A stretch of 64,000 nt of DNA from Symsagittifera roscoffensis (Eukaryota > Xenacoelomorpha > Acoela > Convolutidae), in contig NC_087063.1 of NCBI RefSeq assembly GCF_963678635.1, positions 17,531,814-17,595,813 of the forward strand. Direction: 5' to 3'. The notes under the pieces are model-generated. The model worked only from the letters and a program-made list of their open reading frames with translations, was not told the DNA's origin and did no database searches. A program made the translations under genes and the position numbers. Positions 1 to 11,813 of the stretch are shown here, piece by piece (the stretch's first letter is position 1; the number at the start of each line of letters is the position of its first letter).

Positions 1-1690
1 TGTACATGCGCATCTGTACTTTTCTGTTTTTCGCACTGTTTGCAACCTTTTTTTTTAAAATTTTTTTGTTTTCTTATTTGATTGTGTAAGTGGACCTCTA
101 CTTCACATTCGTGTTCAACAGTAACAAAACCAGGTCGGACAAAGATGTTTCCCACTATTTTCAATCAAATGCAATAGTAAACAAGGGTTAACGGTTGAGT
201 GTAAGTAGCCCAGCATTTTCCGACCAAATTGTTAATAAAATACATAAGAAGTTTTTTTTAATTAATGTAGTTTTTTAAGCGTGATGTGATAATATATGAT
301 CAGATGAAAAATTAAAACTTAGAAAACTTCGATATTCACAGTAACATAAGCAAATTGAGCAACAGTTTGTTTCAATAAAAATGACAAGAAAAAGAAAAAA
401 ATTAAGAAACTCAACAAATTTTTAATTAGAATCTTTTTTGTGTTCTTGAAGTTCTTGCAGTTTTTTATTCAATAAACGGCGGTAAAAACTCTTTGAAAAA
501 AATTAAACTGAAACAAAACAAAAGTTTTGCAATTTATCCTTCTAGATGAGCCTGACCGCTCGCTTTACTCGCTCGAAACTGAAATGGAACTCAAAATTTT
601 CAAAACAGTGAAACTCAAAATTTTCAAAAGTTTTCTCGACACTGGAACAATTTATGGCTATTTTTTAAACTGTCAGTGGAATCAAGAATAAAAGAGCTTC
701 AATATGATATATCACTCCTCTCAATCCAAAGATTTTTTTGGTAACCGATTTGGATGACAAAAAATACACCTGCTCGCTCGAAAAGTACCAGCCTGCTCGC
801 TCGAAAATACATCAAAATTCAAAATTTGTAAACAGGTTTTTCTCAACACTGAGAAAATTTTTGAAGTACCTGGTTTTGCGTGGAAAACAAAAAACTAAAA
901 CGCACCCGAATAAAAATTTCCTCCCCAATTTCAATGGTCGGTGCTAAAACACTAAACTGTGATGTAGTTGGTGATTTTGAAGTGGTTTTCGAAGTGTGGA
1001 TTTTGGATGTTTTGTTTGGAAATCTCCCCTTTGGGAAAATCTTTGATCCAACCCTTTGCGCATCATATGGATTTTTCACATTTAAAACAGCTACCATGTT
1101 TTTAAGTCTCAAAGTTAATCCATAAAGCTAAAACGTCTTTTAAACCATTTGAGAAGTTTTAGAATGATATTTTAGATTCGGATTTTAAAAAGCTCATATA
1201 TATTTTGGTCTCATTAAGCACACGCTTAACTGTCTGTAAAAACAGGGCAAACTCTCAGAAGCTCAATTTTGAACATATAACGGGAAAATTTTCAGCCATA
1301 GCTGATGCACTTATGTTTGATAAATCAGTTTATATTAAACTTCAAGTTCGAACTAATAAATATAGTTTAACATTATATTATATTTTAAACAGATAGTGCA
1401 TTTAATTATTTTAACTTCTCGAAAGAAAATTTATTCATTTTGACAATTATAATTTAGAGGTTTACGAGTTATGGCAGGCATGGAGTTAACAAATATGAAC
1501 ATGTCAGATTTGACAACTTTTTTATTCTTTGCCCAGAATATTACACCTGCTCATTTGCAACCGGGTATAGCGTGTAACGATGGATTCACTCGCTTCAAAA
1601 ACAAGTGCGGCTAAACTTGACCAGATATGAAAACAAACCTTCGCCAACTAGTTCAAGTCATTTTTTGCAATCAATAATTCAAAAAACAAA
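1..1690. other. AT-rich intergenic DNA, no gene seen
   Basis: This stretch is strongly AT-rich with many A and T homopolymers. The open frames here are short and look like no protein family I know. Two short phrases containing 'cctgctcgctcgaaaa' recur near 770-810, so part of it is probably decayed repeat. I see no RNA gene. Confidence 0.6.
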
Positions 1691-1694
1691 TTAA

Positions 1695-2019
1695 AGTGGT
1701 TCCTTGCGAATCGCAGAGGAGCTATCAGTAGGCCTTAACAGTCCTGTCGAGGATAGTCGATTTGTATTATCTCCCCACATTCCTGTGTGTTATTTTGTTG
1801 AGCGAAGCTCTTTTTTGCGACTCAAGGCCGTTTTTTTGCGCCTAGAACTTTCACGTGGCACCACAACCACTGCCTGACCAATTTCGGCTGCAATAGATCT
1901 GAAGCTAGAGGTCAAGTGAGAAACCGTCCTCACACACTATCATTGCTATGGCATGGGATCGAATACACGATCTGAAGATTTCATTGAGAACGCCTTATCA
2001 CTATGCTAAGTGTCTCAAA
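1695..2019 (-). repeat. tRNA-derived SINE
   Basis: Read on the minus strand from about 2019, the sequence has a tRNA-like head: an A-box-like TAGCATAGTGATAAGGCG, then after about 30 bases a B-box-like GTATTCGATCCC. The spacing fits an internal RNA polymerase III promoter. A body of about 250 bases without tRNA folding follows toward 1700. This is the usual plan of a tRNA-derived SINE. The head is too degenerate for a working tRNA gene. The left end is only approximate, because no second copy in the window shows the boundary. Confidence 0.5.
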
Positions 2020-2431
2020 CCAACCAATCAAGGGCGGAGTTGGGGTGTGTTTTTGTTGTTGGGGGTCTTTTTTGAGGTCTTTTTTTGTTGTTTTTCCGAT
2101 CCCAATATCTGACCCTTAACTCTAAAGTTCTACCGAAGTCTTCTTCGGTGTCAGAAAAATAAGGGATTTCTTGTGCTGGGAGGCCGCCGCTAATCTAAAG
2201 AAAACATGGCCAAGCATTTACTGATAATGGATTGTTTGGTCTCTTTTAAAGGAGTCTGAGTTGTGCAATCTTTATAAAGGAACAAATAGAGCTCGGTTAA
2301 TCAATTTGGTCAGCCTTTTACGGGGCTCAGAGTTATGCGATATCTATTCCCTACCGCCAAAATCCTTATGTAGATAAACAGCTCATAATACGATGGTGTA
2401 TATAGAGAAAAAAAATTCATAAAAAAATTGA
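2020..2431. other. Intergenic, low-complexity GT-rich stretch
   Basis: Contains a GT-rich low-complexity run at about 2040-2100 and A-rich sequence near 2405-2430. No convincing exon or splice acceptor for the lectin-like exon to its right was found. Confidence 0.4.
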
Positions 2432-2899
2432 ATCGGAAACTGGCGAGGCAAAGCATCTCTGGTTGAGTTACGCCTTAGATGTTACCACATATCGGGAGAC
2501 GACTTCAAGTTCCAGAGTATTTTCAAGGCCGACTCATACTGCCACTCCAAATCCGCTCAGTTAGCCGAACCACGATCAGTGGATGACTTGAAGGCGTTAT
2601 TCCCTCTTACGAAGCAGTACCCAAAAGTGTGGATAGCTTACGCAGTAGTTAAAGTGAACGCAATTATCGATCACGCCGGGCAACCAGGGGTCCTAAAAGA
2701 TGGTAAAAATCTGTATTATGGGAGTATTACCACTTTTAAAGAGTTACCACAGCAGGACGAAGGAATGTGGCTGGATCGAAAACCGGACATAAAGACCAGA
2801 CTGCGGGAGAATAACTGTCTGATGTTGAAAAAGGGACTACTAAAAGATTTTCCTTGCTCCGTCAGTCGGAGGTTTGTGGCTCTGTGTCAACAAAATTAG
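2432..2899 (+). CDS. C-type-lectin-like domain, partial (terminal exon or fragment)
   Basis: The open frame from 2432 to the TAG at 2897-2899 reads as a C-type-lectin-like domain. In order: a CY pair (about 2474), an F..A..YC motif, an AQLAEP stretch, a WIAY motif matching the conserved WIG-type core, a PD/ENNC segment, a LLKDFPC segment and a final LCQ just before the stop. The cysteines fit the usual fold disulfides. The calcium-site triplets (EPN or QPD, and WND) are not clear, so sugar binding by the classical site is doubtful. There is no start codon in front of the domain and no clean splice acceptor, so this is either the last exon of a gene whose earlier exons I cannot find, or a relic. 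An AATAAG-like signal follows near 2996. Confidence 0.5.
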   Translation: MGNWRGKASLVELRLRCYHISGDDFKFQSIFKADSYCHSKSAQLAEPRSVDDLKALFPLTKQYPKVWIAYAVVKVNAIIDHAGQPGVLKDGKNLYYGSITTFKELPQQDEGMWLDRKPDIKTRLRENNCLMLKKGLLKDFPCSVSRRFVALCQQN

Positions 2900-3884
2900 A
2901 GTTAGGCTAAGATACCAATTGGTCTGTAGGCCCTGTCTTCCCCACTGCGAGCCAGTTTTTTATGGTATGCATTTACTTTCAATTTAGCAACCATTAAATA
3001 AGATAAGAAAAAGCCTAAATGCTGATGCTAACGAAGATGACCTGTGATAAGTTAAGCTTACAACTCTTTTTTTGGCAATACCCAAGAAACAGGACCAATT
3101 GGTATAATATAAAATATGAGAGAGATTTTCCCGCAATTATGATTGTTAAAATCACGTGACTTAAGGGTTCCTCGGACAAAAGTTTTAGATTTTTGAAGCT
3201 TAAAACATCTGATATTTTGTTTGAGATTGCCAAACCGATGTTCAAGAGCCTCCCCAATTACGCTTTTGTGATTATGAGCTCCGCAATCTGTTTTTTAAAG
3301 CAGTTTTTAGTATTTGTTGATAAATGCAGGCAACTCTATTTGAGGATTAAGAAAAAAGTTAAGAGAAATTATCTTTTCTCTGTAGTTTTGATTGTGTCTC
3401 AAATCTTATTCAGACTTTTCAGAGAGAAGTTTCGGAAAAACTTTTTAAACATTTCAGCCAAAATACGCCAGACCAGACATTCAGCCAATTTAAAATTGAC
3501 ACATTTCAGTCAGTTTAATTCAAGACATGAAACAAATTAGACTACTGATAAAACCCGGTACAAAAACCGATAGCATGCCCAATACCACTCGTGCAAGTGT
3601 GATGGCAGAGGAGCAAGCACTTGCTACAGTCCAATGTCACCGTTTGATATTGTTATCAAATTCTATTCGAATCTTAAATTTGATGAAATGTTCTCGGCTG
3701 AGTTTTTTCATACTTTTGGCCCAAATGCCTCAAGTTTAAGTTAGCTGATATGTCCCCGTCCGCAATTTCGCGTTACTTTTCAGGAAAAGATGAAACGATT
3801 TTGTAAAATAGACCCCATCTATTGCGCATTGTAAATTTTATTTTCGAATTAGTTTAAATGGAATGGGTTTCTTTAAATCGACAA
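2900..3884. other. Intergenic, nothing recognised
   Basis: AT-rich sequence with short open frames on both strands, the longest 115 codons at 3193-3540. Their amino acid composition is typical of translated AT-rich noncoding DNA and no motif stands out. Confidence 0.4.
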
Positions 3885-4640
3885 CAATAATAATATGAAT
3901 AAACAGATCGAAAACCTTTGTTTTCATACATTTTTTTGATGTGAAGTTTATGCGTGGGTAAGTGGCTCATTCGGACGTAGAAATTTAGAGTTACAGAAAT
4001 TTTATACATTGTTTTCGGCTCAACAAACAGAATTTATCTCTAAGGAAGCCTTTTTGGTCTGCTCTACAATCGCCTACCCAAGTTTTTTTTTCAGCTTGCT
4101 ATACCGCTTCACAAATACTGATTCAATGCTAACTTATCGACAAAATTTTTTGTCATTGATGGCGTATTAGAAGCATGCATGACAAACCATTGAAAACTTC
4201 GTTAAATCTAGTATTTTTGACTGTCTTTTGAAACATACACTTGACTTACGTCGTACAATAAGTTTAACCAGGCAGCAAAAATAATATGAATTAACAGATC
4301 AAAAACATATGTTTTCATAAATTTTTTGTTGTGAAGTTTATGCTTGAGTAATCAGCTTGAGTGGACGTTGAAACTTAAAATTAGAACATTTTTATACATT
4401 GTTTTTGGATCAACAAACAGAATTTTTCTTCATCGAAGCTTTTTTTGTCTGCTCTTCAATCGTCCGAGTTTTTGCAGCTTACTATAACGCTGTCAAAAAC
4501 ACTGATTCAAGGCTAACTTATCGACTAGATTTTTCGTCAATGATGGCGTGTTAGAAGCATGCATGGCAAACCATGGAAAACTTCGTTGAATCTAGTACTT
4601 TTGACTGTATTTTGAAACCTACAGTGAACTTACGTCGAAT
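3885..4640 (+). repeat. Diverged tandem duplication, two units of about 385 bp
   Basis: The block at about 3885-4255 is repeated at about 4280-4640 in the same orientation. Shared landmarks are 'aataatatgaat', 'cattgttttcggctcaac' (cattgtttttggatcaac in unit two), 'gcatgcatg.caaacca' and 'cttacgtcg', all in the same order. The units differ by many substitutions and small indels, so the duplication is old. No coding potential. Confidence 0.65.
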
Positions 4641-5854
4641 TATAATTTTTAACTAGTGTAGTTATACAGAAAAACTTACACGTCGAACAAATTTCGGTGA
4701 TTCGATTTTTTCAACGCATTATGTGTCTGATAAATTAAAAGTTTAAATTTTTTACAAGGACGCAAACGTGGTTTTGTACAAAGTATCTTCTTCAGATGAC
4801 GATTCTGTAGGAAAAATGACTACATAACCGAATTTGATTTTCATCTTAAATTTGATTTTCTTAACTTGGACTTTTTCGGCTGATAAATAGTATCAAAACT
4901 GTTTTTTTTTTCTAAATTGTCCAACCAGTTGTTTCCCTAGCTTTATCTCAAATTATGATCCACTTAAAATTTTGACCATGTTAATTAGTTTCAACTTGAA
5001 CTTTTGAGCACGAATAACTTGAGAAGTTCAAAAAATTATGATGGAATAAAGTTTATTTACGCTAAAAAATAGCGGAACAAAATTACTCGGTGAAGCAGTC
5101 GCGACTTAAATGGCTTCTAGTTGAAACTGCAGGAAAGTTTGCGGTTTCTTTCAAAGTTCGAAGAAAATGCTTTTTTGAAACATCTATAGCTCTACATGAG
5201 TGGAAAAAAGTTACCAGTTGATATGTTTCTGCGAAGTGTCTCTTGTATCTAATTTCGACATCATATGTTCGCCTTATGCTGTATTGGTTTTTGCTTTAAA
5301 AAACTTTTGACTTTACTTGCGACAAATTTGCTTACACCATTTAAAAAACTCAAGGTCAAAGAAAGAAATCGAGGGATTTTTAACAGAAAATTTAGATATT
5401 TGTAAAAGAAAAATTCCTGTACAAATCAAAACTTGAAAGTACAAATTTTTGTTGATACAATCAAACTCATCTTTAATTCAGGCGGCAGTGGTTTGTATTT
5501 TTTTAGGGTTCGATTTTTTTTTCGCTTGTGTTGGCTAATTGAATCTCACTCATTTGTGAGAATTTAACATCCCATTTCTGTCATATTTTGTCTTCCAATG
5601 TTTTCTTGTTGTGAGAGACTCAAAAGATTTTGAGTTTTCTCCATAAACTGGGAGTTTTTCCGAACGGGTTACAAGCGATAGTTATCTTTTGCGTAGTAGT
5701 TAATTGTTTTGCTACATAGTTGTTAATCAACTAAAATTTTCTTGCAAATATAGTCAAACTGGAATACTTAATGATTTAATGAATCTTACTCGGTTTGGTA
5801 AATTGTTTCGTAAGTTAGTTTCCTCAAAAGTCCATTACTGAAGACATCTTGTTG
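4641..5854. other. Intergenic, nothing recognised
   Basis: AT-rich with no long open frame on either strand and no recognisable RNA or mobile element. Confidence 0.4.
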
Positions 5855-6165
5855 TTGTTCCGACTTTCGTAACGAAAGTAACGGAATATTTGTGCTCGCG
5901 GTGGGTTTTTTTTCTTCAGACAAATTTCGACTTTTTAACTAGCCATTTTTGACCGGGCTTTTTCAAATCATTCAAAAAGTATTGTTGTCCTGAGCCTAAA
6001 TTTGAAAAAATATTTCACCTGTGATCCTTTTTTGTAAAGTTATGGGGGTTTAAAGATTTTTGTTTTATTTTAATATATTTAAATTTTTCTTGTTATTACT
6101 GCTCCATAGACCTTAAAAGGCTATCGGAACATTCAGGGCTTCACCCTGATACGAGCAGTCTTGTT
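5855..6165 (+). mobile_element. Helentron-like non-autonomous element, copy A (internally deleted)
   Basis: Starts TTGTTCCGACTTTCG with a short palindrome (ACTTTCGTAACGAAAGT) and ends ATACGAGCAGTCTTGTT. The octamer GTTCCGAC at the 5' end has an inverted partner near the 3' end (ATCGGAAC here, GTCGGAAC in the copy at 11814), about 40 bases inside the end. It is followed by the hairpin CAGGGCTTCACCCTG. A terminal 5' repeat with a subterminal 3' partner, plus a hairpin just before the 3' end, is the known signature of Helentron-associated elements (asymmetric terminal inverted repeats). Compared with the copy at 11814 it lacks an internal segment of roughly 250 bases. Confidence 0.55.
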
Positions 6166-6550
6166 ACAGTTTTAAATTTCTGTGCAATACTAAGCTGTTT
6201 AATTTAATTTTCAAAATAATTTCTTATAGGCAGAGGTTTTCTCGACAATTTTATTTTTGTACTGGCCTTATCCTTGTACTTAATATGGCGTGTGGGTGAA
6301 TGTTTTTACAAAAAAATCGTTTTTTTTTTAATTTTTGTTTTATTTTAATATTTTTAAATTTTTCTTGTTATTACTGCTCCATAGACCTTAAAAGGTTATC
6401 GGAACATTCAGGGCTTTGCCCTGATATGAGCAGTCTTGTTACAGTTTTAAATTTCTGTGCATTACTAAGCTGTTTAAATTAATTTTCAAAATAACTTCTT
6501 ATAGGCAGAGGTTTTCTCGACAGTTTTATTTTTGTACTGGCCTTGTCCTT
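6061..6550 (+). repeat. Tandem duplication (275-bp period) of the Helentron-like 3' end plus flank
   Basis: About 6061-6290 is repeated at 6336-6550. Each unit holds the element 3' end (Cttgttattactgctcc to CAGTCTTGTT, ending at 6165 and 6440) and the same flank containing 'cttataggcagaggttttc'. Because flank and element were copied together, this is a local duplication and not a second insertion. Confidence 0.65.
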
Positions 6551-7062
6551 GTTTTAATGATTCAAACTATTCAAATTATTCATCAGTCTCCGAGAATGAG
6601 CCAAACTCTGCGACGAGCCACTATTAGAAAAATCAAAAATCTCAAAAAAAATTTTCTCTTCACTTGCCAACCCGATTTAGGGAATGTTTATTTACAAAAT
6701 ATGTCCGTAAAGTGTTCTAACGGTTGCAGCAAACTTGCTGAATAGTTGCCGAGGTATGAAGTAAAATTAAAATGTTTGAAATCGATCAGGTTTTTCAGGC
6801 AAAATCTAGCATCAAAAACAGTGTTTCTCCGCGGATAAAACACTCTTCCCTTAATATGAGATTAGTTATCTCTGAAGTTCTTATAGGCCTTTTAAGCGTG
6901 TCGCGTAAAAGTTTTGATCAATCTTTTTTGAGCTTGGAAATTTTTTTTACAGTTTTGATATTTCGTGTCAAAAATAGTCCATTCTTGATAAAAAAGTAAA
7001 GCAACCATAAATAATACACTAGATACATTGAATTCTTTCTCTAACCAAAGTATAACAAAGTA

Positions 7063-7584
7063 AACAAGACTGCTCGTATCAAGGCAAAGCCCTGAATGTT
7101 CCGACTGCCCTTCTAAGGTTTATGGAGCAGCAATAACATTAAAAAAATAAATGAAAGAAAAAAATGAAAAAAAAATTTTCTAATGTTTGAAATTTTTTTG
7201 AAAATCATCCCCCCAAAACGCCATATAAAGCATAAAAGGATAAATTTCGCACCTTGTAAAAAATCAATTAAGCTTCTTTCAACCAATTTGGAACGATTTC
7301 TAAGACGGATTAACTCTCCGCTTACGCGTTAATAGCGCAAAATATATCGTGCGTTAATCGTCCCAAATTGGCCAAAATGGCAATCTTTAAACCCCCGTAA
7401 CTTTACGAAAAATGATCACAGGTAAAAAATCTTTTCGAATTTGAGCTCAAAACAACAATATCTTTTGAATGATGTCAAAAATTCCGTCAAAAATGGCTAG
7501 TTAAAAAGTCGAAATTTGTCTGAAGAAAAAAAACCCACCCCGAGCACAAATATTCCGTTACTTTCGTATCGAAAGTCGGAACAA
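7063..7584 (-). mobile_element. Helentron-like non-autonomous element, copy B
   Basis: Reverse-orientation copy of the same family. On the plus strand it runs from AACAAGACTGCTCGTATC to GTCGGAACAA. It keeps the internal part missing from copy A, including a GCGC-rich palindromic segment near 7320-7360. Copies A and B face each other, forming a large imperfect inverted repeat between 5855 and 7584. Confidence 0.6.
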
Positions 7585-8694
7585 TTACAATCTTTGCCTT
7601 TTGCTTAAATTTTTTGCGCTTCTGCAACTAATACTGCGGAGAAAGCACAATGTAAACGAGCGGACATCACTATAAAAACACCTTCAGTCCTTAATGTATA
7701 CAAATATATTCTTAAGTTTGCCCAAAACATCTAAGTACATAAGAAAAATTGTACAGAGAGAAACTTAGAAAAGCATTGCATACTAGCGTTAAAGCAATCT
7801 TTTTCTGCGGACTAGTGTATTTCTCTCTTACTAGGAGATTAGTTGTCTCTGTAAGATTCTTATTAGACTTTTTCAGGCGTGTCATTTACAAATTTAGACA
7901 GCTCTGGCGTAAAATTGACAAGAATTCATCACTACTTTTTTGAGCTTTGAAGAGCCCAGTTTTTTGAGAAGTCATGTCACCAATGAATTGTATCGATGTA
8001 GAAGATAATCTTTGCTTTTATTGGTTAATTTTTCTGTGATCCTGCAACAAAATTTTCCAGAGATGGACTAAGGTAAACAAAAAACTCGAATTTCTCCAGA
8101 AAATTGAACTATATCAAAAAGTCATCAGAATAACTTTCTAAGAAAATTTTTTTTTCCTAAATCAACTTTTGTTTCCTCTTTTGACCCTATTTCCTGTTTT
8201 GTTGATTCCAACTGATAATCAATGAAATTATTTTGCAGTTTCAGTTATATAATATGAGCAACGAGCCACGATTGAGAAAAATCATCGTTTTCAAAAAAAG
8301 TTATTTAGTAAACCAAACAAAATTTTTCTCTACAAAACCTGGAAATTCTCTCAACGGTTGCTATAAAAGTTAAATGTTCTAGAAAACAATTCGGGCTTCA
8401 CGGGGAAATCTAGCGTCAAAAACATATTTTCTCAGCAGATAAATATAACCCACCTAGTTTTGTGATTAAGTGTTTATCCCAGTTATGCTTTCCAACTGTG
8501 ACATCAATCTGTTCATTAACTCTGGTATATAATTGAGTGAACTCAGAAAAGTTTTGAGGGCATGAAAAGGAACGTTTTAACTTCTTTGATTTCATTCAAA
8601 ATTCCTTGTTAAACATACCCTATCTAAGTGAACGAAACAAAGTTTAGGAACGCACATCACAAGAATGAAGCCTTCAGCTTTCAATGTTTCCAGG
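7585..8694. other. Intergenic, nothing recognised
   Basis: AT-rich, short open frames only. The phrase 'cagagagaaacttagaaaagc' near 7755 loosely resembles one near 3420, hinting at another decayed repeat, but I cannot define its ends. Confidence 0.35.
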
Positions 8695-8960
8695 CAGGGG
8701 CGGATCTAGGATTTTCTTGAGGAGGGGCGGATTTTCAAAAAAAAAATCGAAAATTTTTCCTCTTTTTTAAGTCAACCAAATTGATTTTCCGACCTCTCCC
8801 AGAGCACTAAAAAGGCCATGTTTTGGTCAAATTTTCTGCGCTGCAGGCAAATTCTTGAAAAATAGGCCAAAAAAAGCGTTTTTATGGTGCGCGCTCCCCT
8901 CCCCTCCCCTCAAAATTAGTATATATTGGCGCCAAGGGCGCCCTTATATATATTATAGCA
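8695..8960 (+). mobile_element. hAT-like short repeat with CAGGGGCGGATC terminus
   Basis: Begins CAGGGGCGGATCTAGGATTT, a terminus type widely seen in short hAT-type nonautonomous elements. It continues through a T-rich part with 'caaccaaattgattttccgacctctc' and ends around the hairpin GGCGCCAAGGGCGCC at 8930. Related copies lie at 15308-15572, 16980-17330, 20350-20700 and, as a 5' fragment, 18722-18829 reversed. The far terminus is missing here, so this copy is truncated. Confidence 0.5.
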
Positions 8961-9391
8961 TCAAAAAAAAAACAATCTTTTTCCGCGTATTAGATTATCC
9001 TTCCGTAAGTGATGGGTTGTAATCAAGATTTTTGAAAGCTGTCAACCAGTTTTTTTCCTCAATTTGGTATAAAAATGATAAAAACTCAAAAAACTTTTGA
9101 GTATGGAGAAAAAAAACATTTTTGAATATGGTTCTTTCTTGAGAACTGATGTCAAAAACTCTTTTTTATAATGAGTTATCGACAAAACCTAAAACAACAT
9201 AAAGTGTGCACGCAATGCGTCAAATTCATGCTCTTACCGAATAAAAGCGATGTAAATAAAAAATCTTTGCCAATTTGTTTGTTGAATTCTGTAAACATTT
9301 TCTTGAAAACAATTAATGTTTTTTTTTAGAATCTTGTACATAACTTTTAAATCCCATCAAAACTAATATTTTTAAAATCCAACCAAATCAA
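8961..9391. other. Intergenic, 3' flank of the glycosyltransferase gene
   Basis: AT-rich, with no open frame or repeat boundary that I recognise. Confidence 0.35.
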
Positions 9392-10884
9392 TCAAAAAGT
9401 TTGCAAACATCTTAATGACATGGGACAGAGTTTGGGGCCAAGGTACGAGTAGATATCTCTCCTTGGGTTCCCAGTCACAGGCTTATACTTCGAGAAGGGC
9501 GTCGCTAAGTGGACAACTCTGCTACATCTGATAATACTCTCCCACAAGGAAGCGTCATAATTGACGTCAAACGAGTAAAACCTCGTCATATGCTTGCCCA
9601 TGTATAAAAACGTGAACGATGGCAGTATCGATAGTTCCGAGCTCTCATACGTCCAAATCAAGTGATAAAAATCGGTGTAGTTTAGAAATTTTTTAGCCGC
9701 TGTGGTCATAATAACCGGTCCGACATCTTGCCATTCCATGTTGCCGTGATAAAATTCTTTAATTTCCTTAAGATAAACCCACATAAATGGGTTCCCTTTG
9801 TTAAACTGCATGGCCCCGTTATTAACCCACTTTGATTTTTGACCCTGATGGTTGCCTCTAGATTGCAGAGTACACTGTAAACTAGGTAAGTAACGACTTT
9901 CTAAGCCTACGCTATTTGTGATATTTGTCAAATCGGAGCGAGTTAAAGTGTCGAAATCGAGATAGAAACCTCCGTATTTGTAAAGCAGCGCAGCTCTCAT
10001 CATATCACTAATGTGTGTTTTGGTGTTCGTATTTGACATGTTAACGACTTCTAACATGCCTTCAATTGGCGTGTCAGCGAATAATTCGTCTACTTTTATT
10101 GTGTAAAACTGAATTTTGTGCGGACTGAAATTTTTCACCAAGTTCCGCAATTGTGGTTGAGATAAATTTAAAAATGGCGAGTTCATTACAACTTTAATTG
10201 GCATGTTAGCGAAATGTACTGCTGTTTCCATGCCGCATACGAAGCGTCCTTTGAATTTGGACTTGTTATACGACTCTACGAAGAACACTTGTTTGTTGTC
10301 GTCTTCTGAGTCGGCTGCTGTGAACTCGGGGAGCCTAATTACGCAATCGTCGAAATCGCATTTTTGTTTGACTTCACATGAATATTTTGAATTGCGCATA
10401 ACTTTGCTTCCGTGAAATCCTGAAAAAAAGTATGAAACTTATCAATTTTCATTTTTTCCAATATAATTTGAAAGTGAACCCCAAGCTCTCGTTCCGGTAT
10501 CCGACTGAAAAAAAATGATTGGGCTAATCGACTCGATAAGCACTGTCATCGCAAATTTAAAATGAATGCAGTGTCATCTTTTCACCTCCAACCAACCCTA
10601 AAACTTACCAAATGCGTCTTCTCGGGTCGAGTTGTGGTTTTAAGACCAGACCGTAGGACCAAAATTTGCTTAGTTCAGACCCACACCTCATCGTCAAAAA
10701 TTCCTGTTGCCTTGACTATAGTATTGCGCTTACCATTTATTGAACGTGAGAAGTAATTAATATTTTCTGGCGGTGTTAAAATAATAAAACCCAAAGTTAT
10801 AAGTAAAACAATGCCGATTTTAAATCTAATAGATTTTCTTCTTTGCATTCTAATATAGAAAAAGCAATATCTGAAGCTAATCAT
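9392..10884 (-). CDS. Alpha-1,4-glycosyltransferase-like type II membrane protein, two exons
   Basis: Predicted as exon 1 at 10884-10734 and exon 2 at 10419-9392, joined by a 314-base intron with donor ATG|GTAAGC and acceptor TTTTTTTCAG|G. The phases match (1 base + 2 bases), giving 392 residues. Exon 1 holds a basic start and a hydrophobic signal anchor (about residues 23-36), so the enzyme should sit in the Golgi membrane with a lumenal catalytic part. Exon 2 holds RAALLYKYGGFYLDFDTL, the DXD region (DFD near residues 205-207) that binds Mn2+ and nucleotide sugar. Downstream is NNGAMQFNKGNPFM and a C-terminal half like globotriaosylceramide or alpha-1,4-GlcNAc transferases (Gly_transf_sug plus Gb3_synth domains). 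Donor and acceptor sugars cannot be read from sequence. No stop or frameshift is seen, so it looks functional. Met13 (10848) is an alternative start. Confidence 0.8.
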
Positions 10885-11813
10885 TGGAACTTTTTCGTGC
10901 GATTTAGTTTTATCTTAGCGTAGCGCAGAAACTCTTAAAGAAGATGAGAATATCAAGCTTTGACTTGTTATGATCGAAACGAATCTAATAAAAATAGATT
11001 TTGTTGTAGCTCATTGTCTAGTTTTATCTATTTAAAAACTATACTAAAATTTGCGGATAAAAAATAAACACGAAACTAGCGGCATGCACAGGAGTTTTTC
11101 ACGCGCGCAAGAGTGGTGTTTTCTTGGAAACTTTTTTTCGAAAAGCTTGTTCAATCGAAATGATTTTCCGAGCTCCTAAGACCTTTTTGAGCACATTAAG
11201 ATTTTGACCAAAATTTTTTTTTTGGTGTGCTCTGCAAGTATATAAGGACCTGTCAGGAAGTTCACTCAATGACCGTTCTCTAAAAATTGACGCAAAATCA
11301 CAATGAAACAAAACCGCAATATTGACAATAGCTTGTTTCTTTTGAACTTGTGCAAATGCTTTTGACTCAAGCTTTTATTGATAACCAATAAGCACTGTTT
11401 GACCAAAAAGATTTTCAAAGGTGTACGCAAATGCTAATTTTGAAGGGGGCCCTTTCAAATTGGTATATATTGGCATCTTTTGAAAAAGGCATATGGCTGA
11501 ATTGCAAACACAAATGAACACAAAACCAAAAAACAACAAGTTATTATTGTTCTGACTTCTAAAGAAAGTGCTGAATATTTATGCTTGGTGTGTTTTTTTA
11601 TTCATTTTTTCGACCCGTTAGCTAAGCGTTTTTGATGGAAAATTTTTTTATCATCTGAGAGATATTGGCATCCTAAGCTCACATATAAAAAATGCTTAAC
11701 TTGTGATCAGTTTTCGTAAAGTTACGTGCTTTTGAAAACTGCTAATTTGGCCAATTGGGTATAATTAAAGTGTGACGTATTGCAAATTTATATTACACTT
11801 AAGAAGCAAATTA
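10885..11813. other. Upstream flank of the glycosyltransferase gene
   Basis: Should contain the promoter and any 5' untranslated exon of the minus-strand glycosyltransferase, but I see no clear TATA box or initiator. A 70-codon minus-strand frame at 11099-11311 has no recognisable motif. Around 11690-11770 a fragment with 'ttttcgtaaagttacg' and 'aatttggccaattgggt' is related to the Helentron-like family interior. Confidence 0.35.

Noticed and set aside
1945-2019. A tRNA gene
   Set aside because: Only A- and B-box-like parts are preserved and the cloverleaf does not form; it continues into a SINE body.
10562-10756. Plus-strand frame of 64 codons opposite the glycosyltransferase intron and exon 1
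   Set aside because: Antisense to a well-supported gene, no motif, and crosses its splice donor.
11099-11311. Minus-strand 70-codon frame upstream of the glycosyltransferase gene as a further exon
   Set aside because: Signal anchor and start are already supplied by exon 1 at 10734-10884, and no splice sites support adding it.
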